A stretch of 64,000 nt of DNA. It comes from Diadema setosum (taxonomy: Eukaryota; Echinodermata; Echinoidea; Diadematoida; Diadematidae). The stretch lies in NCBI RefSeq assembly GCF_964275005.1, contig NC_092696.1, positions 26,372,572 to 26,436,571 on the forward strand. Direction: 5' to 3'. Position numbers and translations under genes: made by a program. Positions 34,426 to 47,600 of the stretch are shown in pieces (positions within the stretch are counted from its first letter, which is position 1; each line of letters starts with the position of its first letter). The notes under the pieces were generated by a model. It was not told the origin of the DNA. It made no database searches and saw nothing but the letters and a program-made list of their open reading frames with translations.

Positions 34426-34899
34426 CCCCCCCCCCCCAAAGATAGATTCGACACCCCTGATCATACCTGAGTATGCCCATAGATGTGGGCCTGACTGAGT
34501 CGTTTCAGGAATGATTCAGGAAATGGAGTGGGGGGGGGGGGGTTCAATTATGGCGGTATAGTTTTTGTTATTGTTTGTTTGTTTTCGTATACAATTTGCA
34601 GACGGTCCCGAGTTGCACGCGTCATAGCATGTTTACATGTAGGCCTATATTATACTAAATGACGCCGTGTCAACATCTAGACCATACCTTATGTCGATAT
34701 TACTTTCTTCGCGAGCGAGCGAAGCGAGCGAGCGCTTGAGAAAATTATGTATACATTTTCCTACAAGATAGAATACTAATACTGTTCAGCTCTGTTACCT
34801 GTCTGAAGGCGGGCGTACAAACGTCATGCAATATGCCAAAATTGATACAATCACATTTCTGTTTCCTCCATTTTTTTTCCTGAAATTTCAGGGGGGGGG

Positions 34900-35160
34900 G
34901 GGTGTGATTGTACAGGCCATCCCCCTCCTCCATTTCGGGGGTGGGGGGAATTCTTCCCCCCCCCCCTATCCCCCCCCCCCCCGGGATTTACGCCCATAGT
35001 TTACACACCTGTTTCATTAAACTCGTAAAATTGTACAGACCATCCCCCCCCCCTCCTCCATTTCAGGGGGGGGGGGGATTCATCCCCCATCCCCCCCCCC
35101 CTCGGGATTTACGCCCATGGTTTACACACCTGTTTCATTAAACTCGTTAAAAAAAAAAAA
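34900..35160 (+). repeat. Short C/G-run tandem repeat upstream of the gene
   Basis: GGGATTTACGCCCATAGTTTACACACC recurs about 120 bp later in nearly the same form, with poly(C)/poly(G) tracts between. The cassette recurs at 36829-37010 because it forms the left edge of the 1.85 kb tandem duplication. Confidence 0.75.
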
Positions 35161-35604
35161 AAAAAAATCACCTTTCTGAAAACCAACAAGCCCCCAAACC
35201 GGTTTCACTGTCATGGGAGACTTTGTCGTTAGAAGGAGTGTATCCTTGCTCTCCTTACACCAACAAAAACAATTAGATCATCGCTAACATTGATTATGAA
35301 TAAAATCAAGGGGAAAATGAGAAAGAAAAGCTGGCAACAAGGGTAAGTGGGTGGTGCAACCCTAATGGAAAACGCCATTACTAATTCATATTAATATCGC
35401 GGAAAGCATGCTGACAATGGCACATTTTCCCGACTCAGTGCTATGTTCTCAATCTAGACACCTCAGCTCACGGATTCCACTACTCTCTTTGATTAATTCT
35501 TCAGTGATATATCAAGGAGAAGCTCGAAACGATTGATACCATTTTAGTGCCATATTCTGTCTCGATGATTTTTCAGTTGTTGTTGCTCAAATCATAGGCC
35601 AGTC

Positions 35605-35610
35605 TATATA
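35605..35610 (+). promoter_or_regulatory. TATA box of alternative promoter A
   Basis: TATATA 63 bp upstream of the upstream ATG. Transcription would start near 35635, giving a ~40 nt leader. It is preserved in copy B (37450-37456); in the paralogue at 63.8 kb the position reads TCTATAGG. Confidence 0.55.
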
Positions 35611-35672
35611 TCTTCATTCATATTCCATCTGCAACTGCTATTAAAGGACTTGATTAACATCAGAACCCTCAG

Positions 35673-35751
35673 ATGAAGGGAATGGCAGCAGTTGCGTTGC
35701 TATGGAAATTTCCCGGATGCCTTCTCAATACTCTCTTAGGGTTCCACTGCG
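35673..35751 (+). CDS. Alternative first coding exon A of the EGF/Methyltransf_FA gene
   Basis: 79 nt from ATG to a GTAAGT donor at 35752, ending in phase 1. It encodes a signal peptide (hydrophobic VALLWKFPGCLLNTLLGF, then HC). A second in-frame ATG at 35682 aligns with the start of the paralogue exon at 63908, so it may be the true start. It differs from exon B by one residue (His for Tyr near the end). It could be spliced to exon 2 at 41698 exactly like exon B. Copy A has no downstream exons of its own inside the duplication. Confidence 0.75.
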
Positions 35752-35926
35752 GTAAGTACAAATCATGGTCACGGGGGATATCAATAAAGACAATGAGCGT
35801 TGTTGTATATCCATTACTATTATATTTAATACTTAACATCACGACAATGCATTGAACAATTAATATAGTATAATAAATACCCTGTTATGTTATGGCTCAA
35901 TCATTTATCAATATATTGATGTTATT

Positions 35927-36514
35927 AAAGGATAAATCCAGTCCAAATATAAGTTAGTCTAATATTATTGAAAAGGAAAAAAAAGTAATATTTAACGAGT
36001 TCAATGGTATGATTTTAATCAAAATCGGATGGAAAATAAGAAAGTAATGACATTTTGAAGTTTTGCTATTTTTTTTTTCGGGAAACAGTTCTTGAAGGGT
36101 TAATATGAATATGCAAACTAATGGCAAAGTGAGCATGTCATCCCCTCACAACTTGCCATATAGTTTGTACATAAGTTCTGAAATTTCCAGTTTTTCATTG
36201 AAACGGATTTATGCCCGAGGCTTAAATCCTCGTGTATCTAACTGATCACTGTTCTGAAGTAATTCCACCAGGAATAACATCATGTTTCAGACTTCAATGA
36301 CAGAAACATTGAATTTGTGTGGTTATGAAATGGTTATCTCATTCATCTGCATATTCATATCTTCTGTACAACTGTCTTGCAGAAATTAGCAAAACTTCAA
36401 AATGTCGTAACTTCCTTATTTTTCATCCGATTTCAGTCAATTTTTTACTGTTGAACTTGTAAGACTTTACTCTTTTTATCAAACTGACTTATATTCGGAC
36501 TGGATTTCACCTTT
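35927..36514. repeat. ~590 bp MITE in intron 1 (AAAGG ends)
   Basis: AAAGGATAAATCCAGTCC and AATATAAGTTAGT at the left are mirrored at the right by ACTTATATTCGGACTGGATTTCACCTTT. It was present before the tandem duplication. The duplicated copy (from about 37770) lost the right end to the ~310 bp deletion. Confidence 0.7.
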
Positions 36515-37449
36515 TATGTTATACCTTCATGCTTTAATGGGCATCAGGGCACTTCAAGTTCATAATAGTTTTTAAAAAAATAATCAATGGCATTACATTG
36601 ATAATAATAGCAGTAGAAATGATAACATATGGAATTTAAAGTCGACAAGTCCACCTATAAATGATTGAAATGCTCAAGGCGCCACTAGTGCAAAATACGA
36701 ATCATGTGCATAGCGATGTTACATAACATGGTCAATTGATTCAAAACGTCGCAAAATAATTACAAAAACTGCAATAAAAATTATTCATCCCTCTTCTTTT
36801 TTTCACACTTCATCACAATCCATGGGATTTACGCCCATGGTTTGCACACCTGTTTCATTAAACTCGTAAAATTGTACAGGCCATCCCCCCCCCCCCTCCT
36901 CCATTTCAGGCGGGGGGGGGGGGATTCATCCCCCATTCCCCCCCCCCCCCGGATTTACGCCCATGGTTTACACACCTGTTTCATTAAACTCGTAAAAAAA
37001 AAAAAAAAATCACCTTTCTGAAAACCAACAAGCCCCCAAACCGGTTTCACTGTCATGGGAGACTTTGATGTCGTTAGAAGGAGTGTATCCTTGCTCTCCT
37101 TACACCAACGAAAACAATTACATCATCGCTAACATTGATTATGAATAAAATCAAGGGGAAAATGAGAAAGAAAAGCTGGCAACAAGGGTAAGTGGGTGGT
37201 GCAACCCTAATGGAAAACGCCATTACTAATTCATATTAATATCGCGGAAAGCATGCTGACAATGGCACATTTTCCCGACTCAGTGCTATGTTCTCAATCT
37301 AGACATCTCAGCTCATTGATTCCACTACTCTCTTTGATTAATTCTTCAGTGATATATCAAGGAGAAGCTCGAAACGATTGATACCATTTTAGTGCCATAT
37401 TCTGTCTCGATGATTTTTCAGTTGTTGTTGCTCAAATCATAGGCCAGTC

Positions 37450-37456
37450 TATATAT
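37450..37456 (+). promoter_or_regulatory. TATA box of promoter B
   Basis: TATATAT 62-68 bp upstream of the ATG at 37518, in the same context as in copy A. Confidence 0.55.
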
Positions 37457-37517
37457 CTTCATTCATATTCCATCTGCAACTGCTATTAAAGCACTTGATT
37501 AACATCAGAACCCTCAG

Positions 37518-37596
37518 ATGAAGGGAATGGCAGCAGTTGCGTTGCTATGGAAATTTCCCGGATGCCTTCTCAATACTCTCTTAGGGTTCTACTGCG
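37518..37596 (+). CDS. First coding exon B: signal peptide
   Basis: 79 nt, ATG to GTAAGT donor, phase 1 end. It encodes MKGMAAVALL and a hydrophobic core ending GFYC. It is the copy nearest exon 2. A second ATG lies at 37527. Confidence 0.83.
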
Positions 37597-40500
37597 GTAA
37601 GTACAAATCATGGTCACGGGGGATATCAATAAAGACAATGAGCGTTGTTGTATATCCATTATTATTATATTTAATACTTAACATCACGACAATGCATTGA
37701 ACAATTAATATAGTATATACCCTATTATGTTATGGCTCAATCATTTATCAATATATTGATGTTATTAAAGGATAAATCCAGTCCAAATATAAGTTAGTCT
37801 AATATTATTGAAAAGGAAAAAAAGTAATATTTAACGAGTTCAACGGTATGATTTTGATCAAAATCGGATGGAAAATAAGAAAGTAATGACATTTTGAAGT
37901 TTTGCTATTTTTTTTTTTTCGGGAAACAGTTCTTGAAGAGTATGCAAACTAATGGCAAAGTGAGCATGTCATCCCCTCACAACTTGCCATATAGTTTGTA
38001 CATAAGTTCTGAAATTTCCAGTTTTTCATTGAAACGGATTTATGCCCGAGGCTTAAATCCTCGTGTATCTAACTGATCACTGTTCTGAAGTAATTCCACC
38101 AGGAATAACATCATGTTTCAGACTTCAATGACAGAAACATTGAATTTGTGTGGTTATGAAATGGTTATCTCATTCATCTGCATATTCATATCTACTGTAC
38201 AACTGTCTTGCAGAAATTAGCAAAACTTCAAAATGTCGTAACTTCCTTATTTTTCATCCGATTTCAGTCAATTTTTTAATGTTGAACTGCAATAAAAATT
38301 ATTCATCCCTCTTCTTTTTTTCACACTTCATCCATTTTTTTAACCCAAGGATTTGGGCATTCTACAACGGATATTATATTGTATTTATTTGGCAATGTTG
38401 TGTTTTTATGATACAGGAAGCTTTTATACAATACTGCTCAGCCTTCTTTCACTTTGAATTGCAGGATTCATAATTATTTCGCACGAAATGTTATTCATTT
38501 TCACAGGAATACTGTCACATGACTATAAGAGCACCATCGTCATTAAAACTATGCATCTGTTGTTGTTGTTTCTATCAAGTCCCGCTCCTATTTTGAAATT
38601 CAGTGAAGCAGGATATCCATAAAGCTTTTACCTTTTCAATTGATGGAAACGTAAACTTAAGATTGTTTTTTTTTTTTAATACAAAAATTGTTAGACAGTA
38701 GTTAGTGACCTTTTATCTTTAAATAGTTACAATGCCATATTCTTTATTTTGTATTGTCTTTGTAATTCTTATGCAACGCTAATATACCGTAATTATAAGC
38801 TCGGTATGTGGTTAATTTCTTTCTTTATATTTTTAAACTTGTATATTTTTATCATATAAACTATCGATTACGATATTATTTCTTTAATGCTTAAATGGGT
38901 CGGTCTGATTTTCAGAAAAGAATAAAAAATAATTCCTCGTTGGCGGCTTCCTTTAGCTTGTTGTGTACCATGAATTCTGCGTTGATTTCCGATACTCTGT
39001 ATTTTTTTTTTTTAATAATTGTGTATATCATTGTCATAGTTTGTTTTTTTCAAGCTGTACAAAAAAAAAAATCCTGTTCAACTTAATTTAACTGAATTCA
39101 GGATTGCAAGAAAATCTTAAAATTAAACAAAAATGCTTAAGAAAATATACAAATCCAATCAGGTCAAAATGGAAGAAGAATATTGCAACCTTTCTTAGCC
39201 AACACAAACAAAACACAAAATATAGAATTTGATATGTGGAGAAGAGCATAAAAGTATGGTGATAAAAACAACACGACCTTATCCATTGATCATTTCTAAA
39301 TAAGCAGGAGAATAGTGATATTAGACTATATCACATTTTGGTATCAAATCATTCTCATATAAGGAATTATTGTGTGTGTAAGCCTGCGAGGCGCCTTTTA
39401 GTATGTTCCCTCACACTAGTTCTTAAGAAAGTGAAATTAATAATAATGATGGTGATGATGATGATGATAACAATAATAATAATCATTATAATAATAATAA
39501 TAGTAACAATAATAGTCAATAGAAAAAGACGGATGCTTTCAGTTAGATTCTTCGTGGCATTTCTGAAGTTTAGATTTACCTATGTCCTTCTTTCGAAATC
39601 CTCTACATACGCAAAGGATGCACGAAACCTGTACTGTGAAGAAAGAGTTTATTAATCCCAAGGGGGATGATTATAATGACAAAACACACATTTCCGCACA
39701 CTATCCCTTATGATACAATGACTGTCTAAAGCATTTCTTTACAGGTACGTACATGACAAACTGGAATATCAATGTAAACACACAAACCATGCAGCTCCCT
39801 GCAATTAAAGATAAAGTGGATAAAGATACGTTGATTTTACATGAAGTTTGTATTACTTATTATTTTGAATATACACTAACGCCTTAAAGTTTACACGGGC
39901 TGAATTTTGAAATTGATATTCAATACATTTATGACGAAAATGTATTGTATTTACAGTTGACATGAGAACGTTAAAATGTATCACATTGAGGTCTTAAGAT
40001 ATACAAGGGTCGATGTTACATCTATCGTTTGTGTTACACTGCAGGATGTTAAATCGTCCTTTCTAGAACCAGTGAGGTACTCATCGACATTTTTACACAT
40101 TTACTTGAAATAACGGGGACACCGCAGAAATTTAGAGAAAACACAATTATGGTTTTGATGCAAATTGGAAACTAATTCATAGAGAGAGAAAAAAAAATCT
40201 TAATTTGATCGCAAAGGTAGTGCAGACAAAGTATGCAATTTTCAAGATACAGACTGTGTGTTGTTTTTCTTGTTATGAGACAACAGCCGCTATGCATTGA
40301 CAAATTTAAGATGTGCAGGCATTTAACATTAATTTATAGGACGTTACTACTTATGGGTAATAATTGTTTTATGGAGCAGCTCTACTCCAAATTCAGTCAT
40401 CTTAGTTCCATAGCTCACTAACAGGCGTAAAGAATTGTTTTGAATTTTGATAGAAATTATGAAAAGACGACTATGACACTACGCGTGTGTTGAACAAGTA

Positions 40501-41623
40501 GATGTATCTTGCTGTAAAAGATTGTTATCAAATGCTACCCTCTGTATTGTTAAGATTACAACAGCCTTGACGGCTGATCTACAATTTAAAAAAAAAAGTG
40601 TCGGAAGGACAAAACCAGTCGGAGTCAAGCTTTGAAATTGTATATGATAGGTTCGAGTTTCTCTGACTTAATTTTTTTTCAAGTGTTTGAAATCAGTATT
40701 TATAAAATATTTGTATGTTTCTGGTTGAAATGGGGAAAAGGTGAATGAATGAATGAATGAATGAATAAAACAATAACATCATGAAATTGCAACAAATATC
40801 CAGGATAAAAAGCTTTGAAATTGTATATGATAGGTTCGAGTTTCTCTGACTTAATTTTTTTTCAAGTGTTTGTTAAAAAAAACTGTTAAAACGATAGCAA
40901 TAGATAACAAGAAAAGAAAGCCGTTGTAGTAGTGATAGTTATAATCATTTCATTGATTGAAGAAAAAGCAAACAGTGAACCAGTGATCCACTTTCAGAAA
41001 AAAAAAACTTCTACATTTAATTCATTTCAATTTTAATTCTATTTCATATTTCACTCTCTTTATTAACAGAGAATAGGGTTTCATAAGCAAAACAAAATGA
41101 ACTGAAAAGAATACAAAATAATTGTGGAACCTTGTTATATATACGTTGTCTTGAAAACTGAAGTGATGAAAATAAACGCAAACTCCGAAAAATAGAGGAA
41201 CCCATTAAAAATACAAAAGCTTGTAGAATGTGTTTCCTCAGGTACAGAATGTCAATAGAAAAATAGATTAATGCACAATGTCTGAGAAGACAGAACAAGA
41301 AATGAACACACATATAAACACGCGAAAACGCGAAAAAAAATTGAAACGAGACAGGAGCAACGATGAAATCAATACAGGGAGGCCTAAACAGACAAGACAG
41401 AATGAAACACGACTAACGTGACGGAAAGACAACGCAACAGACAGAAATGCACAACAGATGGAGCAATCCTTGACAGAAGTATATCGAAAAAAAAGAAAAG
41501 ATAATCATTTGTCATGGGCTCTTTGAAACACGACTAACGTGACAGAAAGAAAACACAACGGAAAGAGAAATGCACAACAGATGCAGCAATGCTTGACAGA
41601 AGTATATCGAAAAAAAAAATGTG

Positions 41624-41657
<34 letters not shown>

Positions 41658-44600
41658 TATATTTGTCATGGAATCGTTATTTTTCTCATCCTTGCAGCGA
41701 TTACTGTTTTGTCCATGGACGGAGACGCAGCAAAGTTTTGTCCGAAAGTAAGAATCATCTGCCCGAATAAGACACTTGTCAGCGGGGACATCGTCCAGAC
41801 CGAGCTGAAGCTTGCTACCTCTGAGAGCAACCCGATGATAGAGCAGTATGCAGGCCTTGTTCAAAATGCCGCCCAAAATTACATTTGCACAGTACCTGGT
41901 AAGAAAAGTGATTGCTCAGTGCTTTCCCTGTCCCTTACCTATTTAACCCTTTGTGTGCTTTGAGTGCCAGTTGGCACTGACAACCCCATAGACTTGTACA
42001 CTCTGTCCAAAGTCCCTGGTACAGAAGGAGTTAAGGGTTTGTCTTGCTCTTTCTTGTGACTATCCCAACTTATGTTCAAGACGGCTCTGATGTTATTTTT
42101 GCTGCCCTAGTATTTTCATGTACGACTGTATACCCAAATACTCATTATGTTAATCAAGGGCACGGTCGTCACAAGTTTTGTTTGTTGTTTATTGCTATCT
42201 TATTGGTTTACTTTCGCGGGACTATGTGAGATCATTGCTAGTCAGTTTGTCTTTAAATTGATGCATGTCTGTGAGACCTTACTTCTAGAGATGTTCCCCT
42301 AGCATTTTCAAATTGACCGCATGTTACTCCTATTTTGATATTCATATTTGCTGGAAACAAATGTCATTGAACCTGACACCTCAACCTGAATGTTGTAAAA
42401 TCTTGATCGGGAGGAATAAGATTGTCTGTGAGATTTTTCTGTTCAGTTTTACCACTGGACAGGATTAGAACTCGGGATTTTAAGGAAAGGAAAAAACAAA
42501 ACAAAACAAAAATACTCGGATCAACAATAAACAAGCAAAAAAAAAAAAAAAGAGAAGAAACCAAAGCAAAAATCAAAAACAAAAACAAATCACAATGCTG
42601 GAAAGAAGACAGTATCATACAGTGTGAGAAACACCGTGTGAACAAAGTGTGAACACATTGTGAACACAGTGTGAAATCTCTTCACACTGTTAACTTCGAG
42701 CGTTTTAACAGTGTGAACAGAATGTGTCATTAATTTCCAAGTGTGAAACAAAACATTACTATGTGAACACTCTGTAAAATCCACATCTTCACACTGTTAA
42801 ATTCGAGCGTTTTCACATAGTTGACTATCATTATGAACACACTGTGAACACACTGTAAACACACTATGGGACACAGTGTTCTGTCCTGCAGGGAAACAAA
42901 CATACGATACTCGATTGAATGTGATATGCATGGATGGGGTCTGCGGCTGTCTCTCAAAGAGCAGGTTCACCAATGCTCAGATTACTCCGGGTAAATGTGA
43001 TTACCCCAGGTAAAATGTGACATCATACTTGGAGTTAGATGAGGTTTCGTCCCAAAAATTTGGGATGACCATGACTTCAAACGCCATGTTGACAATCAGT
43101 GCCAGCTAGACAGAGATGACCGATGATGGTACCCATGCAGGGTTCGCATGTCCTACAAGTGGGCGGGTACATCTGTTGTGGCTGTGGGTGCTGCTGGAGC
43201 TTTTTGCTGAGCATGTTTTCATTGGGCCTCAATTATGGGCCTTGAAAAGCTACCCGGTCTCCTGACGGTCATCTTGCAATGCCTAGGCTTATACGTTGTA
43301 CTCCCGTGGCAACCGACACAATTATGCTGAAATTTCGCTACAACGAAGTGCAAATTCAATTTCCAAAATTGTCGTCACTAAAATCTATGGTGCAAAGTTC
43401 ACTTACAACGAATTTGGTTAAAACAAAATTCTCGTTTGATGTAACAAAGTCATTTTCCAGCGCCGGCAATAAAGGAAAAAATGATTGAGAAGTTTTCCGT
43501 TTTAAAGAAATGCAGATCGCATACGAAATTTCATAGCAGAACATTCATTTACAGAGCATCCGCGCATGGGCGAAGGTTTTACATTTTACAGTTTTTAAAT
43601 AGAAATCGCTCTGCGTTCTGTTCCTGTGTCCATTTCCGAGGAATTGTTATGTTTTCCGAAATGAAATAAAATTCACTATTCCAATAGCTCCTAACTCCGA
43701 AAGAGACATATTTCTTATATAGATCAGATGTAATTCAATTAAAAAAAAAAAATCGAGTTCAGTCATTATTCCGAACATTTGTGGCGTTATTCCGTCTGTC
43801 GAAAAGGAGATTCCGACTGTTGAAAATAAAGTAAGGTCGGGAATGGTCTGAATGATGAATGGTAAATGAAAAGTGAATACAAAATGAAGGGTAAACGGTT
43901 AATGAATGGTAGAGTGAATGGTCACTGATATGCAGATTAGATGTTCCACTTTTACTATTAGTCTGAATGGTAGTTCTGAATGGTGAATAGTAAAGGGTGG
44001 ATGGTAAATGGATGGTGATTGGTAAGCAAAGGGTTGAATTATGAAAGGTAAATGATTGGTAGAGTGACCAGTTTACCATTTAAAACCAGAATGTTTCAAG
44101 CCGCGGCAGCGGTAGGTACGTGAAGGTAAATGAATGGCAATTTAAATGGTATACCAGTCATTTTTTTTTTCTTGTCAGCGTTTGTCAGGGGTTGTCAAGT
44201 TTATTGCACAAGAACCTTTAGCTTCGCTGCAAGACTGAGTTTTTCCGCTCCCATTATACGTTCTCCCAGAGTTTGACAAAGGAGTTAAAGTAACTAATGA
44301 TGATGCTTAATTGCCTTCTCTCGGAGTCATTAAAGGGCGAAGGAAATGTTTGAAAACAGGCAGACCAACAACAACATTCTCCCAGAGTTTGACAAAGGAG
44401 TTAAAGTAATTGATGATTATGCTTAATTGTCTTCTCTCGGAGCCATTAAAGGGCGAAGGAAATGTTTGAAAACAGGCAGACCAACAACAACAACAAACAA
44501 GGATCGGATAAAAAACTTCATATCTCTTTTAGAAATGTGTCTTATCACAGATCACCGACGAAGGCATCTCAGTTTTAAAGGGATATATTTACCATTAATT

Positions 44601-47600
44601 TTGCAGATGAAACAAAACCCCAGCTTTAGTTCCTCAAAGTACTTCTAAAATATATAGTTAGGATATAAATATAAACCAATGCAAGAATTCGAATCAGTAT
44701 AATCAAGGTATAGATAAATATACAAAATATGAACAATAGTTATAATAAAAAAAACTGTACTAAATCGTCTACAGTTATGGTTTACTGTGAAAATATAGTG
44801 ATATCTCTTTATATTTTAGGCTTTATTGCAAAATGTTCATCTGTTCATATGGTAAGATGTTTTGTGATACACCTAACCTACACATGTGCATCAAATTAAT
44901 GTGCTATATCGAACATTTTTTTTTTAAAATTACTGCTCCTAATGGTAAACCGTATCTTTAATTTGACAGTGTAACAGAGAGTATTGTATTTCTGTATAGG
45001 CAAATCCTCCAACTGCTTCCAGTTTCAGATATTACAAGGAAAATGAAATTTACCTGAAAGTCTGGCAGGCCCGTTGCATAGGGGCATGTTTTGTATGGTG
45101 TAAATGACACAGTTAACGCAAAACACCATGTTTGATATGTTGAAACTTCAATATATTTTGTGAGCGAGTGTCAGTATGTTGACAGATTGTGGGCTATTTC
45201 AGAAAAACAAAACAAAACAGATGTCTATTTAGACACATGTTCTCTTGATATTATGATGTGATGATCGGAGTCACGATATTTCATTGCCTGTTTTTCAAAT
45301 CATTTTGTTTGAAATATTATGATGTATTATGTGTTTTGATGAATGTATGTTTGATGTAGAATAATGAATATCCAAGTGGAAAAAAAATGTTTGATATGCT
45401 ATTATGCGCGCGAGCTTGCGTGTGTATAATACGTGTGTTTGGGACAAATTAATCTTACTTGCAAATTGAAGTCAGACTTTAAATGAAATGGTAAACCGCT
45501 TGTCAAAAACTCAGTCGCAGCTGTGGATGGACGGGCCTTGTCATATGGCAGTACCGTCAGGTCAGTGGATGACTCCCCGGCTCCTAATCGGAGGTAACGA
45601 ATTCGATTCCATCCCAGTGCTTTCGTCCTTCGACTAGATGTTTTTACCCACCATGTCCCTCTCGACCCATGAGGAGTATAAATGGGTACCTGGCAACGCC
45701 AGGATAATACTAATGGTGGGACCCTCAGGGAGAGCAGTGGCAACAATGAAGAGGCTGCCATCGGACCATGGATAATGAAAACCTTAAATGATGATAATAA
45801 TAGTAATGATAACAGCAATAATAATAATAATAATAATAATAGTAATGATAATAATAATAATGATAATAATAATTATAATCTTATCATAATCATTATTGCT
45901 ATTATCATTATTATTGTTATTATTAGTTGGCTCAGTCAGTAGCGCGTCTGCCTCACGATCACGCGGCCCGGGTTCGAACCCGAGTCTGTACTGAGCAATG
46001 TTGTGTGTAAGCATACCGTCCCCTCTAGCAAGAGGCAAAACACTCTGTCCCTCGGATAGGACATAAAATGGAGGTCCCGTGTATGAGAGAGTAACAACTC
46101 ATGCACGTAAAAGATCCCGCTTCATTCATTCATCGCAAAGAGCAGGGTGTTTAACCCGGTGAAGTGGTCCCACCTCACATCCAACTGGACCCCATGGAAG
46201 ACCAGCTTAACGTAGCTGAATATGGGCTATCCGGCCATCTTCTCAGATGGAAATGAACAAACAAACAAACAAACAAATCAGGTCATTGCGCCCAGCGATG
46301 GTCGATATGTCATGCATGCTTTATACTATAGATGGGCCGCGGAGCGCTGTGTACCTTATGTGTTTTTATATAACATGATTGTTTGCCTTTTTTTTTTTTT
46401 TGAACAGCCTGCGATTCATCCCCCTGTCTGAATGGAGGGATCTGTACGGAGACCGTAACAGGATTTGCTTGCGTCTGCACCGCTGAATTCTTCGGACCAA
46501 CATGTAGTGAGCAAAATACTGAATTACCCGTTTCGGGGATATCACTGGCATTAGTGCTCATGATTTGAAACACTTTGCATATGCATATTATCGCATAGAC
46601 ATACGATGTTATTCTATTTTCCCTGATACATCTTGCATAAGATTCCGGTAGCTTCAAATTATTAAGACCACTTAAACGGATCATTAATCGCCACTTGATT
46701 TCACCCTATGATACAAATATTTTACTGGATTGCACAACAAATACTTAATAATAACTTCTTTGGCCACCAACAAAAATGACGATACTTGCTTATTTTATGA
46801 CAATCTCCATTATTCATATTATTAGCGTTATCATGTTTTCTGTGAAATTTTCAAACTACTTATGCGACTCGCGTGAAGAAAAAAAAAATTATTATTGGGT
46901 ACAAACGGCTAAAGATTTAAGAAATCACTGAGGTCAGTTTCTGTATGCCTTTGAATTCTTCAGATTGTTCGACACTACACACAGCGGACGTTGGTGAGAC
47001 GAGACAATACACGTTTCCCGGATGGAAAGTCCCTGAGAATTTGACGTTACTAGACTTTGAGGTCAGCGCAAATCAAAATGCACATATTGGTCTGTCAAGC
47101 ATCAATGAAGAAACACCTAGCATGTATGAAATAAGTGAGTACCTCCAATTGAGGTTACAGATTTTATATGTTTTATTTTGAGATTTATTTTAGCGTTTTA
47201 TTTGCTTGGTGTGTAAATAAAGCATTTTGTTGGCCTTATAAACCAACATATTCATGTATCATAAAAACTGACAATGCTTAGTATTAAAGGACAAGTCCAC
47301 CTTCATAGACATGTGGATTGAGTGAATGCAACAATATCAGTAGAGCACATCAGTGAGAGTTTGAGGAAAATCGAAGAATGCATTCAATAGTTATGAATTT
47401 TTGAAGTTTCTACTCAGTTACAGCTAGAGATATTACAGCTTGTGACGTCACATGTGCACAACGATATAAAGAAAATATAAAAAAAATTCAACATATTCTC
47501 AGTTTTCTCGCATAATAAAAGAACGCTTGACATGTCTCTTTCAGAGGGCAGGGGGAATAATATTACCCTTAGAATACGTCAGTGACAAGTCGAGGAAATG

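Larger units (their letters stand above)
34983..36815 (+). repeat. Tandem duplication carrying promoter and first exon, copy 1
   Basis: 34983-36815 and 36829-38330 are nearly identical side-by-side copies (offset 1845 bp at the start codon). The unit includes the C/G-run cassette, upstream sequence, TATA box, first coding exon, donor and the start of intron 1 with a MITE. Copy 1 keeps a ~310 bp segment (about 36457-36769) that copy 2 lacks. Confidence 0.9.
36829..38330 (+). repeat. Tandem duplication carrying promoter and first exon, copy 2
   Basis: Second copy of the 1.85 kb unit, shorter by a ~310 bp deletion between GTTGAACT and GCAATAAAAATTATTCATCC (about 38288) and by small indels. Few point differences are visible, so the duplication looks young. 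Confidence 0.9.

Noticed and set aside
35673..37596. Two independent complete genes from the two first exons
   Set aside because: The duplicated unit ends in intron 1; no second set of downstream exons lies between the copies, so alternative first exons are the simpler reading.
42364..42957. Open frames with HTVHT/CSHFVHTV-like repeats
   Set aside because: They arise from the TTCACACTGT subrepeats of a MITE.
45926..45998. A functional tRNA gene
   Set aside because: A and B boxes are present, but the acceptor stem does not pair convincingly and the sequence continues into a SINE body with an (AAAC)n tail.
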